DNA from: Exiguobacterium profundum
GTDB taxonomy: Bacteria > Bacillota > Bacilli > Exiguobacteriales > Exiguobacteriaceae
Length of the DNA stretch: 64,000 bases
NCBI RefSeq assembly: GCF_001909285.1
Contig: NZ_MRSV01000001.1
Location: 2,509,096-2,573,095, forward strand
Direction of reading: 5' to 3'
Part shown: piece after piece, positions 1 through 8,014 of the stretch
Position numbering within the stretch: position 1 is the stretch's first letter
Layout: each line of letters begins with the position of its first letter
Notes under the pieces: model-generated
What the model was told of the DNA's origin: nothing
What the model saw: only the letters and a program-made list of their open reading frames with translations
Databases searched by the model: none
Translations under genes and position numbers: made by a program

Positions 1-89
1 CTTCCCAAGAAGCTCCCCCTTCAATTTGCGAAGCAAATAAGTGGCGAGTAGTTCACGCTATTCTTAAGTTATAACGATCAGTAAAGGGT

Positions 90-293
90 GTGATGTTTTT
101 GTACCTAACAATCGGATTAGCCTTGCTCGTCTGTTTGATTGCAATGATTTTCACTATTATGGTCGGGCTCGGGAAAGACCGCTCCACGTACAGTCAAAAG
201 AAGAGCTGGTCGATGGTATCTTGGCTCTACATCATCTTGCTCCCTGTCTCGTTCATCGGACTCGGACTCCTCTACTATTTCATTACGAAATAA
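90..293 (+). CDS. Small two-helix membrane protein, unknown function
   Basis: This is a 67-residue protein with two hydrophobic stretches, about residues 3-27 and 44-64. They are joined by a short polar loop with several Lys/Arg/Ser residues, so an integral membrane protein is the obvious reading. The start is either GTG at 90 or ATG at 93. An AAAGGG sequence at 83-88 lies very close to both, which is poor spacing and leaves the start uncertain. A strong hairpin directly follows the stop codon. I recognise no family and assign no function. The preceding 89 bases show no gene I can support; they may hold the tail of a feature lying outside the window. Confidence 0.55.
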   Translation: MMFLYLTIGLALLVCLIAMIFTIMVGLGKDRSTYSQKKSWSMVSWLYIILLPVSFIGLGLLYYFITK

Positions 294-300
294 CACAAAA

Positions 301-336
301 ATCACGATGCCAGCATATAGGCATCGTGATTTTTTT
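301..336. terminator. Bidirectional terminator
   Basis: An 11-bp perfect stem (301-311 with 320-330) is flanked by A-rich sequence on the left and a T-run on the right. It can end both the small membrane gene and the convergent TauE gene. Confidence 0.85.
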
Positions 337-1114
337 ATGCAATCAAGTCACTCCAGATTTTGATGGTACTCGCCAAGATGAGTAGCGCTAAAATCCATTG
401 GAGTGCTTTTGTATTCATATTCTTTCCGACATTCGCCCCGATTGGAGCGGCAATCAGGCTCGCGATAATCATAATGATGGCCGGACCCCAGACAATTTGA
501 TCGGTGATGATCTTACCGAACGTCGAGCCAATCGACGAGATGAAGGTGATGGCGAGAGAACTCGCAATCGCCATCTTCGTCGGGATGCGTAAGACGACAA
601 GCATGATCGGCATGAGAATGAAGGCTCCCGCTGCCCCGACGATTCCTGCGGCGATTCCTACAATGAAGGCAGAGCTTGCTGCAATCACTTTGTTGAACCG
701 GACTTGGTCGAGTGGCATATCGTCCACTTGTGGCTTCGGCAAGAACATCATGATTGTGGCAATCGTTGCGAGTACGGCATAGACGACATTGATCATCACT
801 TCCGAAAGAATCGTCGATCCGTATCCACCGATGAAGCTACCAATTAATACCGACACCCCCATGTAAAGAATCAACTGCTTGTTTAAGTATCCACCTTTAC
901 GATAAGCATAAATCCCCCCGATTGTCGCAAAGAATACTTGAATTGCACTGATTCCGGATACTTCATGCGCGCTGAAAGCCGCGAACCCTAGAATTGGTGG
1001 AATGTATAACAACATCGGATACTTGATGATCGATCCACCAATCCCGACCATCCCAGAAATGAACGACCCGATAAATCCAATTAGAAAGATTGTAATGATA
1101 AACCCGAACTCCAT
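335..1114 (-). CDS. TauE/SafE (TSUP) family membrane transporter, probable sulfite/organosulfonate exporter
   Basis: The 259-residue, very hydrophobic protein has about eight membrane segments. It shows the internal duplication of TSUP transporters: a Gly-rich segment near residues 12-32 (FIGSFISGMVGIGG) and a second near residue 150 (FIVGIAAGIVGAAGAF). TSUP proteins move sulfite, sulfonates or related sulfur anions across the membrane. The gene lies downstream of a membrane rhodanese on the same strand and opposite a second rhodanese and a CstB-like persulfide dioxygenase. In Staphylococcus the cst locus likewise pairs tauE with cstB. An export role for sulfite or thiosulfate produced during persulfide breakdown is therefore the best inference. 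The substrate cannot be read from the sequence. Confidence 0.85.
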   Translation of the reverse strand: MEFGFIITIFLIGFIGSFISGMVGIGGSIIKYPMLLYIPPILGFAAFSAHEVSGISAIQVFFATIGGIYAYRKGGYLNKQLILYMGVSVLIGSFIGGYGSTILSEVMINVVYAVLATIATIMMFLPKPQVDDMPLDQVRFNKVIAASSAFIVGIAAGIVGAAGAFILMPIMLVVLRIPTKMAIASSLAITFISSIGSTFGKIITDQIVWGPAIIMIIASLIAAPIGANVGKNMNTKALQWILALLILASTIKIWSDLIA

Positions 1115-1147
1115 ATAGACTCCTCCATTTGCTTTCGTCTTCTCTAC

Positions 1148-1522
1148 TTATTCAATCGATTGCCAAGCTATCATCCCGCCTGATACGTCATAGATTTCCG
1201 TATAGCCGGCATCCTGTAATTGACTAGCCGCCTGGGCACTTCGGTTACCGCTCCGACAGATTACATAGATTGGTTCGTCTTTCGGATAAGGCAGTTGATT
1301 TGCATCTAATGAAGAAAGTGGTGCGTTCACCGCCCCTTCGATATGCCCCCCCTCGTATTCAGACGATTCTCGTACGTCAAGGAGCGTTATTTCCTCGTTT
1401 TCCAATTTGTTTTGTAGAGTTTTAACGTCAATTTTCTTAATTCCATCCTTTCCTGATGTGATTACAAAGATAAAAATCGCTATTAAAGCCAAAACTCCGA
1501 CAAATAAGGAAATTCTCTTCAT
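1148..1522 (-). CDS. Membrane-anchored rhodanese-domain protein
   Basis: The protein is 124 residues from ATG 1522. I chose this start because GGAGGGG lies 6 nt upstream; the frame extends to 1546 but has no better site there. An N-terminal hydrophobic helix (about residues 4-22) anchors it, with the single rhodanese domain outside or at the membrane face. The active-site loop is CRSGNRS, with Cys as the persulfide-carrying residue. Single-domain rhodaneses transfer sulfane sulfur between thiosulfate, persulfides and thiols. It is transcribed with the downstream TauE-like gene (34-nt gap) from a promoter overlapping the CsoR/CstR-type operator. It probably shuttles sulfane sulfur at the membrane. 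Confidence 0.85.
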   Translation of the reverse strand: MKRISLFVGVLALIAIFIFVITSGKDGIKKIDVKTLQNKLENEEITLLDVRESSEYEGGHIEGAVNAPLSSLDANQLPYPKDEPIYVICRSGNRSAQAASQLQDAGYTEIYDVSGGMIAWQSIE

Positions 1523-1546
1523 GTTTTCCCCTCCAATTCTTTTCAC

Positions 1547-1584
1547 TTGCGCTCATTATACCTTAGGGGGTATATTAAAGCCAA
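1547..1584. promoter_or_regulatory. Back-to-back divergent promoters for the two sulfur units
   Basis: For the minus-strand rhodanese: -35 TTGGCT (complement of 1579-1584), 18-bp spacer, perfect -10 TATAAT (complement of 1555-1560). For the plus-strand rhodanese: -35 TTGCGC (1547-1552), 18-bp spacer, -10 TATATT (1571-1576). The two promoters interleave, so one bound repressor would cover both. Confidence 0.65.
1557..1574. promoter_or_regulatory. CsoR/CstR-type operator
   Basis: The sequence TATACCTTAGGGGGTATA has perfect 6-bp arms (TATACC/GGTATA) around a G-tract. This is the architecture of CsoR-family operators (ATACCC...GGGTAT). It lies inside the spacers or -10 elements of both divergent promoters. 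Because all four flanking genes handle sulfane sulfur, the persulfide-sensing member CstR is more likely than the copper sensor CsoR. No csoR/cstR gene lies in the window. Confidence 0.65.
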
Positions 1585-1637
1585 CGAAACATTCTCGTTG
1601 CCAAAAACCTTAACCATGAAAAGGAGATCACAGACTC

Positions 1638-1934
1638 ATGAAGACGATTACGACTACTGAATTAGAAGCGTTACTTCAAGCTGACGACTCACTCAATCTC
1701 ATCGATGTACGAGAGGTGGATGAATATGCTGGAGGTCACATTAAACAAGCGAAAAACGTACCACTTTCTGAATTCGGGGCAAAAGTCGATGAGCTCGATC
1801 GCTCTAAACCGATTCACGTCATTTGCGCAGCCGGTGGACGCAGCATGAACGCATCTGCTTATCTTGACTCACTCGGATTCGACGTCACGAACGTCGACGG
1901 TGGGATGATGAGCTGGCAAGGCGAAGTCGAATAA
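1638..1934 (+). CDS. Cytosolic single-domain rhodanese
   Basis: The 98-residue protein is a complete rhodanese domain: an N-terminal LIDVRE motif near residue 21, the GGHI segment, and an active-site loop VICAAGGRS with Cys63. There is no signal or membrane helix, so it is a cytosolic sulfur carrier, the counterpart of the membrane rhodanese on the other strand. An AAGGAG site lies upstream of the ATG. It precedes the persulfide dioxygenase gene by 31 nt and is likely co-transcribed with it. A probable role is to pass sulfane sulfur to or from the dioxygenase. Confidence 0.88.
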   Translation: MKTITTTELEALLQADDSLNLIDVREVDEYAGGHIKQAKNVPLSEFGAKVDELDRSKPIHVICAAGGRSMNASAYLDSLGFDVTNVDGGMMSWQGEVE

Positions 1935-1965
1935 ACGATTACTTTACTCATAGGAGGAAATTTAT

Positions 1966-3366
1966 ATGCTATTACGTTATTTTTATGATGAGAAACTAGC
2001 ACAAGCTTCATATATGGTCGGTTGCCAAATGACGGGAGAAGCGATCGTCATCGATCCGGCCCGTAACATCGAGCCTTATCTTCAAGAAGCGAAAAAAGAA
2101 GGCATGAACATCGTCGCAACGGCAGAGACGCATATCCATGCGGACTTTGTGTCCGGTTCACTCGAACTCGCGAAGCGCACAGGTTCGAAAGCCTATCTAT
2201 CAGACGAAGGTGATGCTTCTTGGAAGTATGCATTCGCGAAAGAAATCGACGCACAACTCGTCAAAGAAGGCGACACGTTCAAGATCGGAAACGTGACACT
2301 CGAAGTCATGCACACACCTGGTCACACACCGGAACATATTTCGTTCCTTCTTTATGACCGCAACCAGACACAACCGATGGGGATCTTCACAGGAGACTTC
2401 GTCTTCGTCGGAGATATCGGTCGACCTGACCTTCTCGAAGAAGCAGCCGGTGTGAAAGGAACGACGGCAATCGGTGCGGAACAAATGTTTGATTCACTCA
2501 AAAAATTCATGGCACTTCCTGACTTCGTTCAAGTCTGGCCAGGACACGGCGCAGGTAGTGCTTGCGGGAAAGCACTCGGTGCGATCCCCACATCGACGGT
2601 CGGTTACGAGAAAGCGACGAACTGGGCGCTTCAAATGACGGACAAAGATGCCTTCATCAAAGAATTGACGACGGATCAACCAGAACCGCCGAACTACTTC
2701 GCCATGATGAAGAAAGTAAACAAAGAAGGCATTCAAGAGACGACGGACATCGCTCGTCCTGAAGTCGTCGGGTCGGACCGGCTTGATACACTCGTCGAAG
2801 AGACACAGGTCGTCGATACACGTAAAGGTGAAGATTTCGCAAATGGTCACGTACCAGGGACAATCAACATCCCTTACAACAACAAGTTCGTCTCTTGGGC
2901 AGGCTGGCTCGTCAACTTCGACAAAGACATCACGATTATCGCAAGTGCAGAAAACGTCGATCAAGTACAAACGGACCTCCAATCAATCGGTCTCGACCGT
3001 CTTCGCTTCATCGTCCCAGTCGAAGAACTCGATGCATCACTTTTGACGGAAACGTATACGGACGTGACGGCAGAAGAAGCGATTGAAGCTGCTGAAAAAG
3101 GTGACGTGTTCGTCCTCGACGTTCGAAACGCGACAGAATGGAACGCGAGCCATTACGAAAAGGCAGAACGTATCTTGCTCGGTAAGCTCGCACGTGACCA
3201 CGAAGGTCTTCCGACAGACAAAACGATTGCGGTGCATTGTGCGTCAGGCGTCCGTTCACGCATGGCGGCAAGTATCCTTCAATCGCTCGGCTACAAAGAT
3301 ATCCACAATATCCTCGGTGGCTACGGCGCGATGAAGACTGTCTTGAACGCTCAACAAATCAAGTAA
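1966..3366 (+). CDS. cstB: CstB-like persulfide dioxygenase fused to two rhodanese-homology domains
   Basis: The protein has 466 residues and three domains. Residues about 1-250 form a metallo-beta-lactamase-fold persulfide dioxygenase with the THIHAD motif (H56, H58, D60), HTPGHTPEH, FTGDFVFVGD and PGHG iron-site segments. Residues about 270-355 are a rhodanese-like domain without a catalytic Cys (the loop reads IIASAEN), so a pseudo-rhodanese. Residues about 365-466 are an active rhodanese with Cys425 in HCASGVRS. This order matches staphylococcal CstB, which oxidises thiol persulfides and releases thiosulfate. The gene follows a small rhodanese and is followed by a terminator. Regulation by the upstream CsoR/CstR-type operator is likely. 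No sulfide:quinone reductase is adjacent, unlike the staphylococcal locus. Confidence 0.88.
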   Translation: MLLRYFYDEKLAQASYMVGCQMTGEAIVIDPARNIEPYLQEAKKEGMNIVATAETHIHADFVSGSLELAKRTGSKAYLSDEGDASWKYAFAKEIDAQLVKEGDTFKIGNVTLEVMHTPGHTPEHISFLLYDRNQTQPMGIFTGDFVFVGDIGRPDLLEEAAGVKGTTAIGAEQMFDSLKKFMALPDFVQVWPGHGAGSACGKALGAIPTSTVGYEKATNWALQMTDKDAFIKELTTDQPEPPNYFAMMKKVNKEGIQETTDIARPEVVGSDRLDTLVEETQVVDTRKGEDFANGHVPGTINIPYNNKFVSWAGWLVNFDKDITIIASAENVDQVQTDLQSIGLDRLRFIVPVEELDASLLTETYTDVTAEEAIEAAEKGDVFVLDVRNATEWNASHYEKAERILLGKLARDHEGLPTDKTIAVHCASGVRSRMAASILQSLGYKDIHNILGGYGAMKTVLNAQQIK

Positions 3367-3387
3367 TGCTATACTGACTATGAATAT

Positions 3388-3417
3388 GGCGCCCGCTTCG
3401 AGAGGGGCGCCTTTTGT
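3388..3417 (+). terminator. Intrinsic terminator after cstB
   Basis: GGCGCCC (3388-3394) pairs with GGGCGCC (3405-3411), followed by TTTTGTTT. It separates the sulfur operon from the TlpA-like gene. Confidence 0.75.
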
Positions 3418-3432
3418 TTAGGAGGGAAAGAC

Positions 3433-4554
3433 GTGGTCGCCATCGGTCCACTCAACATTCGTTTCGATTTACTCATCTTTTTACTAAGCCTTGCCGTCCT
3501 TTACGGCATCTTCCGCTTTCTCGGATTGTCGAGTAAACAGCGTGAAGCCGTCATCGGGACATGGTTCTATGGTTTTCTTGCCTGGAAAGGAAGTGCCATC
3601 GTCATCGGTCTGTTAACGACACGTGACCTATCGCTCGCTCTTTACGCCACAGGAGGCGTATGGTCTCAATGGATTGCGGCCGCAATCGTCATTTGGTTCG
3701 TCTATCGACTCGATCGAGACCTTTTAGGATATTGGATGCTCAGCGGGCTCCTCATCTGGCTCGGGATGACGCTCGCGGTTCCCGTATACGGGACGATTTT
3801 GAACCTTTCCGACCAGCCGATTCATCTATGGAGCGCCATTCTCATTCTTCTGCTACTTGGAACGACGTGGCGCTGGATGCATGAACCGACTCGTGGACAC
3901 ATTCTTTGGACAGTATGCGGTGCATCCGGCATCTGGCTAGTTATGTCATATGCGGTCGGACAGATTCAATGGTGGATGATTGTCATCGCCCTCGTCCTAT
4001 TCAGACTTTCGCTCTATGTCGCCTGTCCTTCAAAAAAAGCGATTCAAGTTAGTATCGGAGTCCTCGTCTTGCTTGCGGTCGTGAATGCTGCTCTACCGGA
4101 ACGCGCGACACAAACGATCACGACAGAGACGGCATCGACCGGTTTGAACATCGGGCAAATCCCCCCATCGTTTAAGTTACAACGAACCGACGGGAGTACG
4201 TTCGACTTAGCATCGTTACGCGGTCAACAAGTCGTCGTTAACTTTTGGGCGTCCTGGTGCCCGCCTTGTCGGGCGGAGATGCCGGATATGGCGGTGTTCG
4301 CGAAAGAACGAGACGACGTGACGATTGTCGCCGTCAACACGACGACGAGCGAACGTGACCCGGACGATGCCATCTCGTTCGTCGAACCGTACGAAGACGC
4401 GTTTACCGTCGTCTATGACCGTGACGGTCAAGTCGGAGATGCGTATCGGATTCAGGCGATGCCGACGACATATGTGCTCGATGAATCCGGTGTGATCATC
4501 GCGAAACAATTCGGTGCCATCGACAAGAATTGGCTCGACGCCCAATTGAATTGA
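3433..4554 (+). CDS. Multi-pass membrane protein with C-terminal TlpA/ResA-like thioredoxin domain
   Basis: The 373-residue protein starts at GTG 3433, with AGGAGGG 7 nt upstream. Residues 1-215 hold about seven hydrophobic helices. The opening (IGPLNIRFDLLIF) and a later GGVW segment resemble the membrane core of prolipoprotein diacylglyceryl transferase (Lgt), but I do not see the catalytic Lgt motifs. Residues about 235-373 are a thioredoxin fold of the TlpA/ResA type: GQIPPSFKL opening, active site WCPPC (Cys276, Cys279) and the cis-Pro segment AMPTTYV. TlpA-like domains reduce disulfides outside the membrane. The neighbouring sulfur genes suggest a thiol or persulfide role. The N-terminal half could instead bring electrons or be only an anchor. 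Confidence 0.78.
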   Translation: MVAIGPLNIRFDLLIFLLSLAVLYGIFRFLGLSSKQREAVIGTWFYGFLAWKGSAIVIGLLTTRDLSLALYATGGVWSQWIAAAIVIWFVYRLDRDLLGYWMLSGLLIWLGMTLAVPVYGTILNLSDQPIHLWSAILILLLLGTTWRWMHEPTRGHILWTVCGASGIWLVMSYAVGQIQWWMIVIALVLFRLSLYVACPSKKAIQVSIGVLVLLAVVNAALPERATQTITTETASTGLNIGQIPPSFKLQRTDGSTFDLASLRGQQVVVNFWASWCPPCRAEMPDMAVFAKERDDVTIVAVNTTTSERDPDDAISFVEPYEDAFTVVYDRDGQVGDAYRIQAMPTTYVLDESGVIIAKQFGAIDKNWLDAQLN

Positions 4555-4562
4555 ACATGACA

Positions 4563-4592
4563 AAACCGCCGACAGTGATTTGTCGGCGGTTT
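4563..4592. terminator. Bidirectional terminator
   Basis: A 12-bp stem (4563-4574 with 4581-4592) with a 6-nt loop sits between convergent genes, with AAA on one side and TTT on the other. Confidence 0.85.
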
Positions 4593-4595
4593 AAC

Positions 4596-5345
4596 TTATT
4601 GCTTCAAATAACCTTGTGCTTTCAAAAAGTCTTTGACGTCAAGACGCGTCGATTTTGACAACATGCGCCCCATTTGACCAGTCCACGTATCTTTACGCGG
4701 GTTCGATCCACGGACCATGTAGTAATCGTGGATTAACGCATCGTAATCGGAAAGGGACTGCTTGATCCGTTCTGGATTCGCTTCATACGTATTTTCATGG
4801 TAGACATGTTGGAACGGTAAGCGTGGTTTTTGATCCTCGACTGAGGCCGGTACACCGACGGCCATGCCGAAGAGCGGAATGACCCGTTCCGGTAATGCGA
4901 GCACTTCTTTCACCGCAAAGAGGTCGTTCCGAATGCCACCGATATAACAAATTCCGAGCCCCATCGACTCTGCCGCCACTGCTGCATTTTGAGAGGCAAG
5001 TGCAGCGTCGATCACCGCGACAAGCAACTTCTCATCCGTCTCAAGTGTTGAGGACACTTCTGTTTCTTGCAGTTCACCAATCACTTCATGGCGGTGCAAA
5101 TCCGCACAAAAAACGAAGAAGTGACCGTTCTCGACGACATAGGACTGGTTGCCCGCAATCTCGGCAAGTCGTTCCTTTTTCGCTTCATCGGTCACCCCGA
5201 TGATGGAGTAGGCTTGGATAAAGCTCGACGTCGATGCCCGTTGTGCGCTCTCGACGATGGTTTGGATCTGTTCGTCTGTCAATTTCTCGTCCGTAAAATC
5301 GCGGACGGAACGGTGTTTCAATAAGGTCTCAATCACTTCGTTCAT
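4596..5345 (-). CDS. NfrA/NfsA-type FMN-dependent NADPH nitroreductase
   Basis: The protein is 249 residues from ATG 5345, preceded by GGGGGAAG; the longer frame to 5420 lacks a ribosome site. The N-terminal KHRSVRDFTDEKLT motif binds the FMN phosphate. ASTSSFIQAYS and the mid-protein GLGICYIGGIRND segment are typical of NfsA/NfrA flavin reductases, and the length matches NfrA. These homodimeric enzymes reduce flavins, nitro compounds or quinones with NADPH. It is monocistronic, opposite the nuclease gene. A redox-stress role fits the neighbouring catalase, but the physiological substrate cannot be deduced. Confidence 0.88.
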   Translation of the reverse strand: MNEVIETLLKHRSVRDFTDEKLTDEQIQTIVESAQRASTSSFIQAYSIIGVTDEAKKERLAEIAGNQSYVVENGHFFVFCADLHRHEVIGELQETEVSSTLETDEKLLVAVIDAALASQNAAVAAESMGLGICYIGGIRNDLFAVKEVLALPERVIPLFGMAVGVPASVEDQKPRLPFQHVYHENTYEANPERIKQSLSDYDALIHDYYMVRGSNPRKDTWTGQMGRMLSKSTRLDVKDFLKAQGYLKQ

Positions 5346-5515
5346 ACGTTCTTCCCCCTTTTTTTCAATCTTGGCATAAGCTCTCTGAATCCACAAATGA
5401 GAGGAATCCATCGAGCACATTTTGAGGGAGGACGCTCAAATCTCGTCTTCTTATGCTATCATTATAAGCTACATAGTAAATACGATAGTGTAACTTCGAA
5501 TAAGGAGCGAGATAG

Positions 5516-6409
5516 ATGAAAAGAATACCATTTTACATCCCATTCCTACTTGGGATGCTATTCCTCTCAGGCTGCACGGATGCCGACGTGAGTGTCTCGA
5601 CGTCGACGTCAACCGAAGAAACAGTGGAAAAGGAACCTTTACAAGAGGAACAAACCACCGAGCCCCCTAAATCTGAAGGCGATGTATTTGAAGGCTATAC
5701 GAAGATCGAGGTCGATGGCGGCGATCAGTCCGGCACACGGGAGGCGAATGTCGTCGTTGATATCGGCTTTGGCGACCGAGAGTACTGGGCGTTCACGAAC
5801 GAACACGGTCAACTGGTTCGCGTGATTGCTGATGAGATCATTCTTCAAAACGACGAGACCGAAGACGTCAATTCTTCAGGACGCTATTATGCAGACGAGG
5901 CGAAAGTTCCGGGTGTCGAAGACCCGAACCTCGACGAAGGCCATATCATCGCCGATTCACTTGGCGGTGTCTCGAACGCCTATAACATCACGCCACAAAA
6001 CAGCGCACTCAACCGTTACGGCGACCAGGCATTCATGGAAGATGTCATCCGGAAGGCTGGCGGGGCGAAAGACTTCGAAGCCATCATCACCTATCCGAAC
6101 ACGACGACTCAGATTCCTTCCCGCTACCAATACACGTATACCGTACGGGGCAATACGGTCACCGATACGTATGATAATGTGGATCCGGAGGAAGTGAACG
6201 AATCGCTCGGGTTGACGGATGATTCCCCTCCTGCAGTGACGACGGAACCAGTCGAGGAACGGGAATTATCCGATATCGACCTTGACGGAAACGGACAAGT
6301 GACAATCAAAGAAGCAAAGAACGCCGGATTCGAGATGCCGATCACGCGTGACCATTGGCTGTATCAATACATGGACGACCGAGACGGTGACGGGATGGTC
6401 GGGGAATAA
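5516..6409 (+). CDS. Lipoprotein DNA/RNA non-specific endonuclease with EF-hand-like tail
   Basis: The 297-residue protein has a lipoprotein signal peptide (lipobox LSGC, Cys about residue 20) and then a Ser/Thr/Glu-rich linker to about residue 55. The nuclease domain (about 60-225) contains DEGHIIADSLGG with His143 as the likely general base, and NITPQNSALNR with the metal-ligand Asn, as in beta-beta-alpha-metal (NucA/EndA-like) nucleases. The C-terminus has two Asp-rich loops, DIDLDGNGQVTIKE and DDRDGDGMVGE, of the EF-hand calcium type. AAGGAG precedes the ATG. A surface nuclease could degrade extracellular DNA, or cut DNA during uptake given the comK gene at 62 kb; the latter link is inference only. 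Confidence 0.82.
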   Translation: MKRIPFYIPFLLGMLFLSGCTDADVSVSTSTSTEETVEKEPLQEEQTTEPPKSEGDVFEGYTKIEVDGGDQSGTREANVVVDIGFGDREYWAFTNEHGQLVRVIADEIILQNDETEDVNSSGRYYADEAKVPGVEDPNLDEGHIIADSLGGVSNAYNITPQNSALNRYGDQAFMEDVIRKAGGAKDFEAIITYPNTTTQIPSRYQYTYTVRGNTVTDTYDNVDPEEVNESLGLTDDSPPAVTTEPVEERELSDIDLDGNGQVTIKEAKNAGFEMPITRDHWLYQYMDDRDGDGMVGE

Positions 6410-6421
6410 CTATGACGAACG

Positions 6422-6452
6422 AGACGTTTCTCCACGAGAGAGGCGTCTTTTC
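6422..6452 (+). terminator. Terminator of the nuclease gene
   Basis: An 11-bp stem with two G-U pairs (6422-6432 with 6438-6448) and a CACGA loop is followed by TTTT. Confidence 0.7.
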
Positions 6453-6459
6453 GCATAGA

Positions 6460-6486
6460 AAAAAACCGCGGTGTAAGACCGCGGTT
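6460..6486 (-). terminator. Terminator of the catalase gene
   Basis: AACCGCGG (6464-6471) pairs with CCGCGGTT (6479-6486). On the minus strand the stem is followed by TTTTTTT, just beyond the catalase stop. Confidence 0.85.
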
Positions 6487-6492
6487 ACGTGT

Positions 6493-7962
6493 TTAGTTCG
6501 ACATTTGATTCAAGAATGGTGCGAGATCGACGTTCAACTCTTTCGAGAGACGCTCTCCGAGTTCACGGTCCGCACGATAGAAGTTGCAGATCAAGAGGAG
6601 AACGGTCTTCTCGTGACGAACTTCTTTGATATGCGCCACGAGGTTACGAACGAGTGCATCCTTCTCTTCCTGAGAGTAGCGACGATATACCTCTCCGGCT
6701 TGACCGAAGTCGTTCGTCTTCTCAATCTTCTGACGACCCGTCACGCCTGTGATCGGTTGCGGCGTCTCGATATAGTCCGCATTCGGCTTCGGTGCGTCTT
6801 CGTAACGGTTCGGCTCGTAGTTGACCGGGCTCGTCTGTTGCTTGAACGGCATCGCCCCGTCACGCTGGTTGTTCGCGACTTGAGCGAACGGGCAGTTGAT
6901 CGGGAGTTGGAGATAGTTCGGTCCGATGCGGTAACGTTGCGTATCCGAATACGAGAAGAGTCGTCCTTGGAGCATCTTGTCTTCTGACGGCTGGATCCCT
7001 GGTACGAGGACGCCTGGGTTGAAACCGACAGACTCAGTCTCGGCGAAGAAGTTATCGACATTTTTGTTGAGGGTCATCGTTCCAACCAATTGATACGGGA
7101 TGACATCTTCGAACCAATCTTTCGTCGCATCGAGCGGGTCGAAGTCAAAGTTGTCCATGTCCGCTGGGTCGAGAATCTGTACATATAGATCCCATTCCGG
7201 ATAGTCTCCATTTTCAATGGCGTTGAACAGATCACGTGTCGCATGGTTGAAGTCTTCTGCTTGGATTTTCGCCGCTTCTTCCATCGACAAGTTTTGAATC
7301 CCTTGCTTCGGTACCCAGCGCATCTTTATGTACACCGTGTTGCCGAATTCATTCACCCACTTGAAGGAATGGACGGATGACCCTCGCATGTGGCGATACG
7401 ATGCTGGGATTCCCTCGTCACTGAAGAGATGCACGAGCATGTTCGTTGATTCCGGTGTGAGCGACATGAAGTCGAAGAAGCGGTCCGGGTCTTGAAGATT
7501 CGTTTGTGGGTCCGGCTTGAGCGAGTGAATCACGTCCGGGAATTTAATCGCGTCACGGATAAAGAAGACCGGTAAGTTGTTTCCGACGAAATCATAGTTC
7601 CCTTCTTCCGTGTAAAACTTGACGGCGAAACCGCGTGGGTCACGAAGCGTCTCCGGTGAACCTAATCCGTGGATGACGGTCGAGAAGCGCGCAAACACAG
7701 GCGTCTCTTGCCCTTCTTCTTGCAAGAATGCGGCTTTCGTATAGCGTTTCATACTATTTTTTACAGTGAAGACACCATGCGCCCCTGCGCCTCTCGCGTG
7801 AACGACACGTTCTGGTACTCGTTCACGATCGAAATGCGCTAATTTCTCAATTAGTTGGTAGTCTTCGAGAAGCGTCGGGCCCCGACGACCCGCAGTGATG
7901 GAGTTGGCGTTATCCCCGATTGGTACGCCTTGGTTAGTAGTTAGTTGACGGTGTTGATCCAT
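6493..7962 (-). CDS. katA: Clade-3-type monofunctional haem catalase
   Basis: The protein is 489 residues from ATG 7962 (GGGAGG upstream), the normal length of small-subunit catalases. It shows the opening TTNQGVPIGDNANS, the distal His in VVHARGAGAHG (His55), the distal Asn in FVGNNLPVFFIRD, and the proximal haem Tyr in RLFSYSDTQRYRIG. It dismutates hydrogen peroxide in the cytosol. The gene is monocistronic with its own terminator, and two PerR-type boxes lie directly upstream, so peroxide induction is expected. The start at 7977 is rejected because the ribosome site lies between the two ATGs. Confidence 0.96.
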   Translation of the reverse strand: MDQHRQLTTNQGVPIGDNANSITAGRRGPTLLEDYQLIEKLAHFDRERVPERVVHARGAGAHGVFTVKNSMKRYTKAAFLQEEGQETPVFARFSTVIHGLGSPETLRDPRGFAVKFYTEEGNYDFVGNNLPVFFIRDAIKFPDVIHSLKPDPQTNLQDPDRFFDFMSLTPESTNMLVHLFSDEGIPASYRHMRGSSVHSFKWVNEFGNTVYIKMRWVPKQGIQNLSMEEAAKIQAEDFNHATRDLFNAIENGDYPEWDLYVQILDPADMDNFDFDPLDATKDWFEDVIPYQLVGTMTLNKNVDNFFAETESVGFNPGVLVPGIQPSEDKMLQGRLFSYSDTQRYRIGPNYLQLPINCPFAQVANNQRDGAMPFKQQTSPVNYEPNRYEDAPKPNADYIETPQPITGVTGRQKIEKTNDFGQAGEVYRRYSQEEKDALVRNLVAHIKEVRHEKTVLLLICNFYRADRELGERLSKELNVDLAPFLNQMSN

Positions 7963-7980
7963 ATGATTGCCTCCCATTAT

Positions 7981-7995
7981 TTATAATCATTACAA
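7981..7995. promoter_or_regulatory. PerR box 1 (katA)
   Basis: TTATAATCATTACAA matches the PerR consensus TTATAATnATTATAA at all but one position. It lies 19 nt upstream of the katA start, over the probable -10/start region. Confidence 0.85.
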
Positions 7996-8014
7996 TCTTG
8001 ATATTAATCAAAGA

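Noticed and set aside
1-89. Possible C-terminal end of a gene entering from the left edge
   Set aside because: All three plus-strand frames reach a stop within 75 bases, and none shows a recognisable protein end, ribosome site context or terminator; too little sequence to call.
2494-2982. 162-codon frame antisense to cstB
   Set aside because: Shadow of a GC-rich third-position gene; composition is Arg/Val/Phe/Cys-rich and no family is recognisable.
6412-6987. 191-codon open frame on the plus strand opposite catalase
   Set aside because: It is the antisense shadow of the strongly supported katA gene, has no ribosome site and passes through the catalase terminator.
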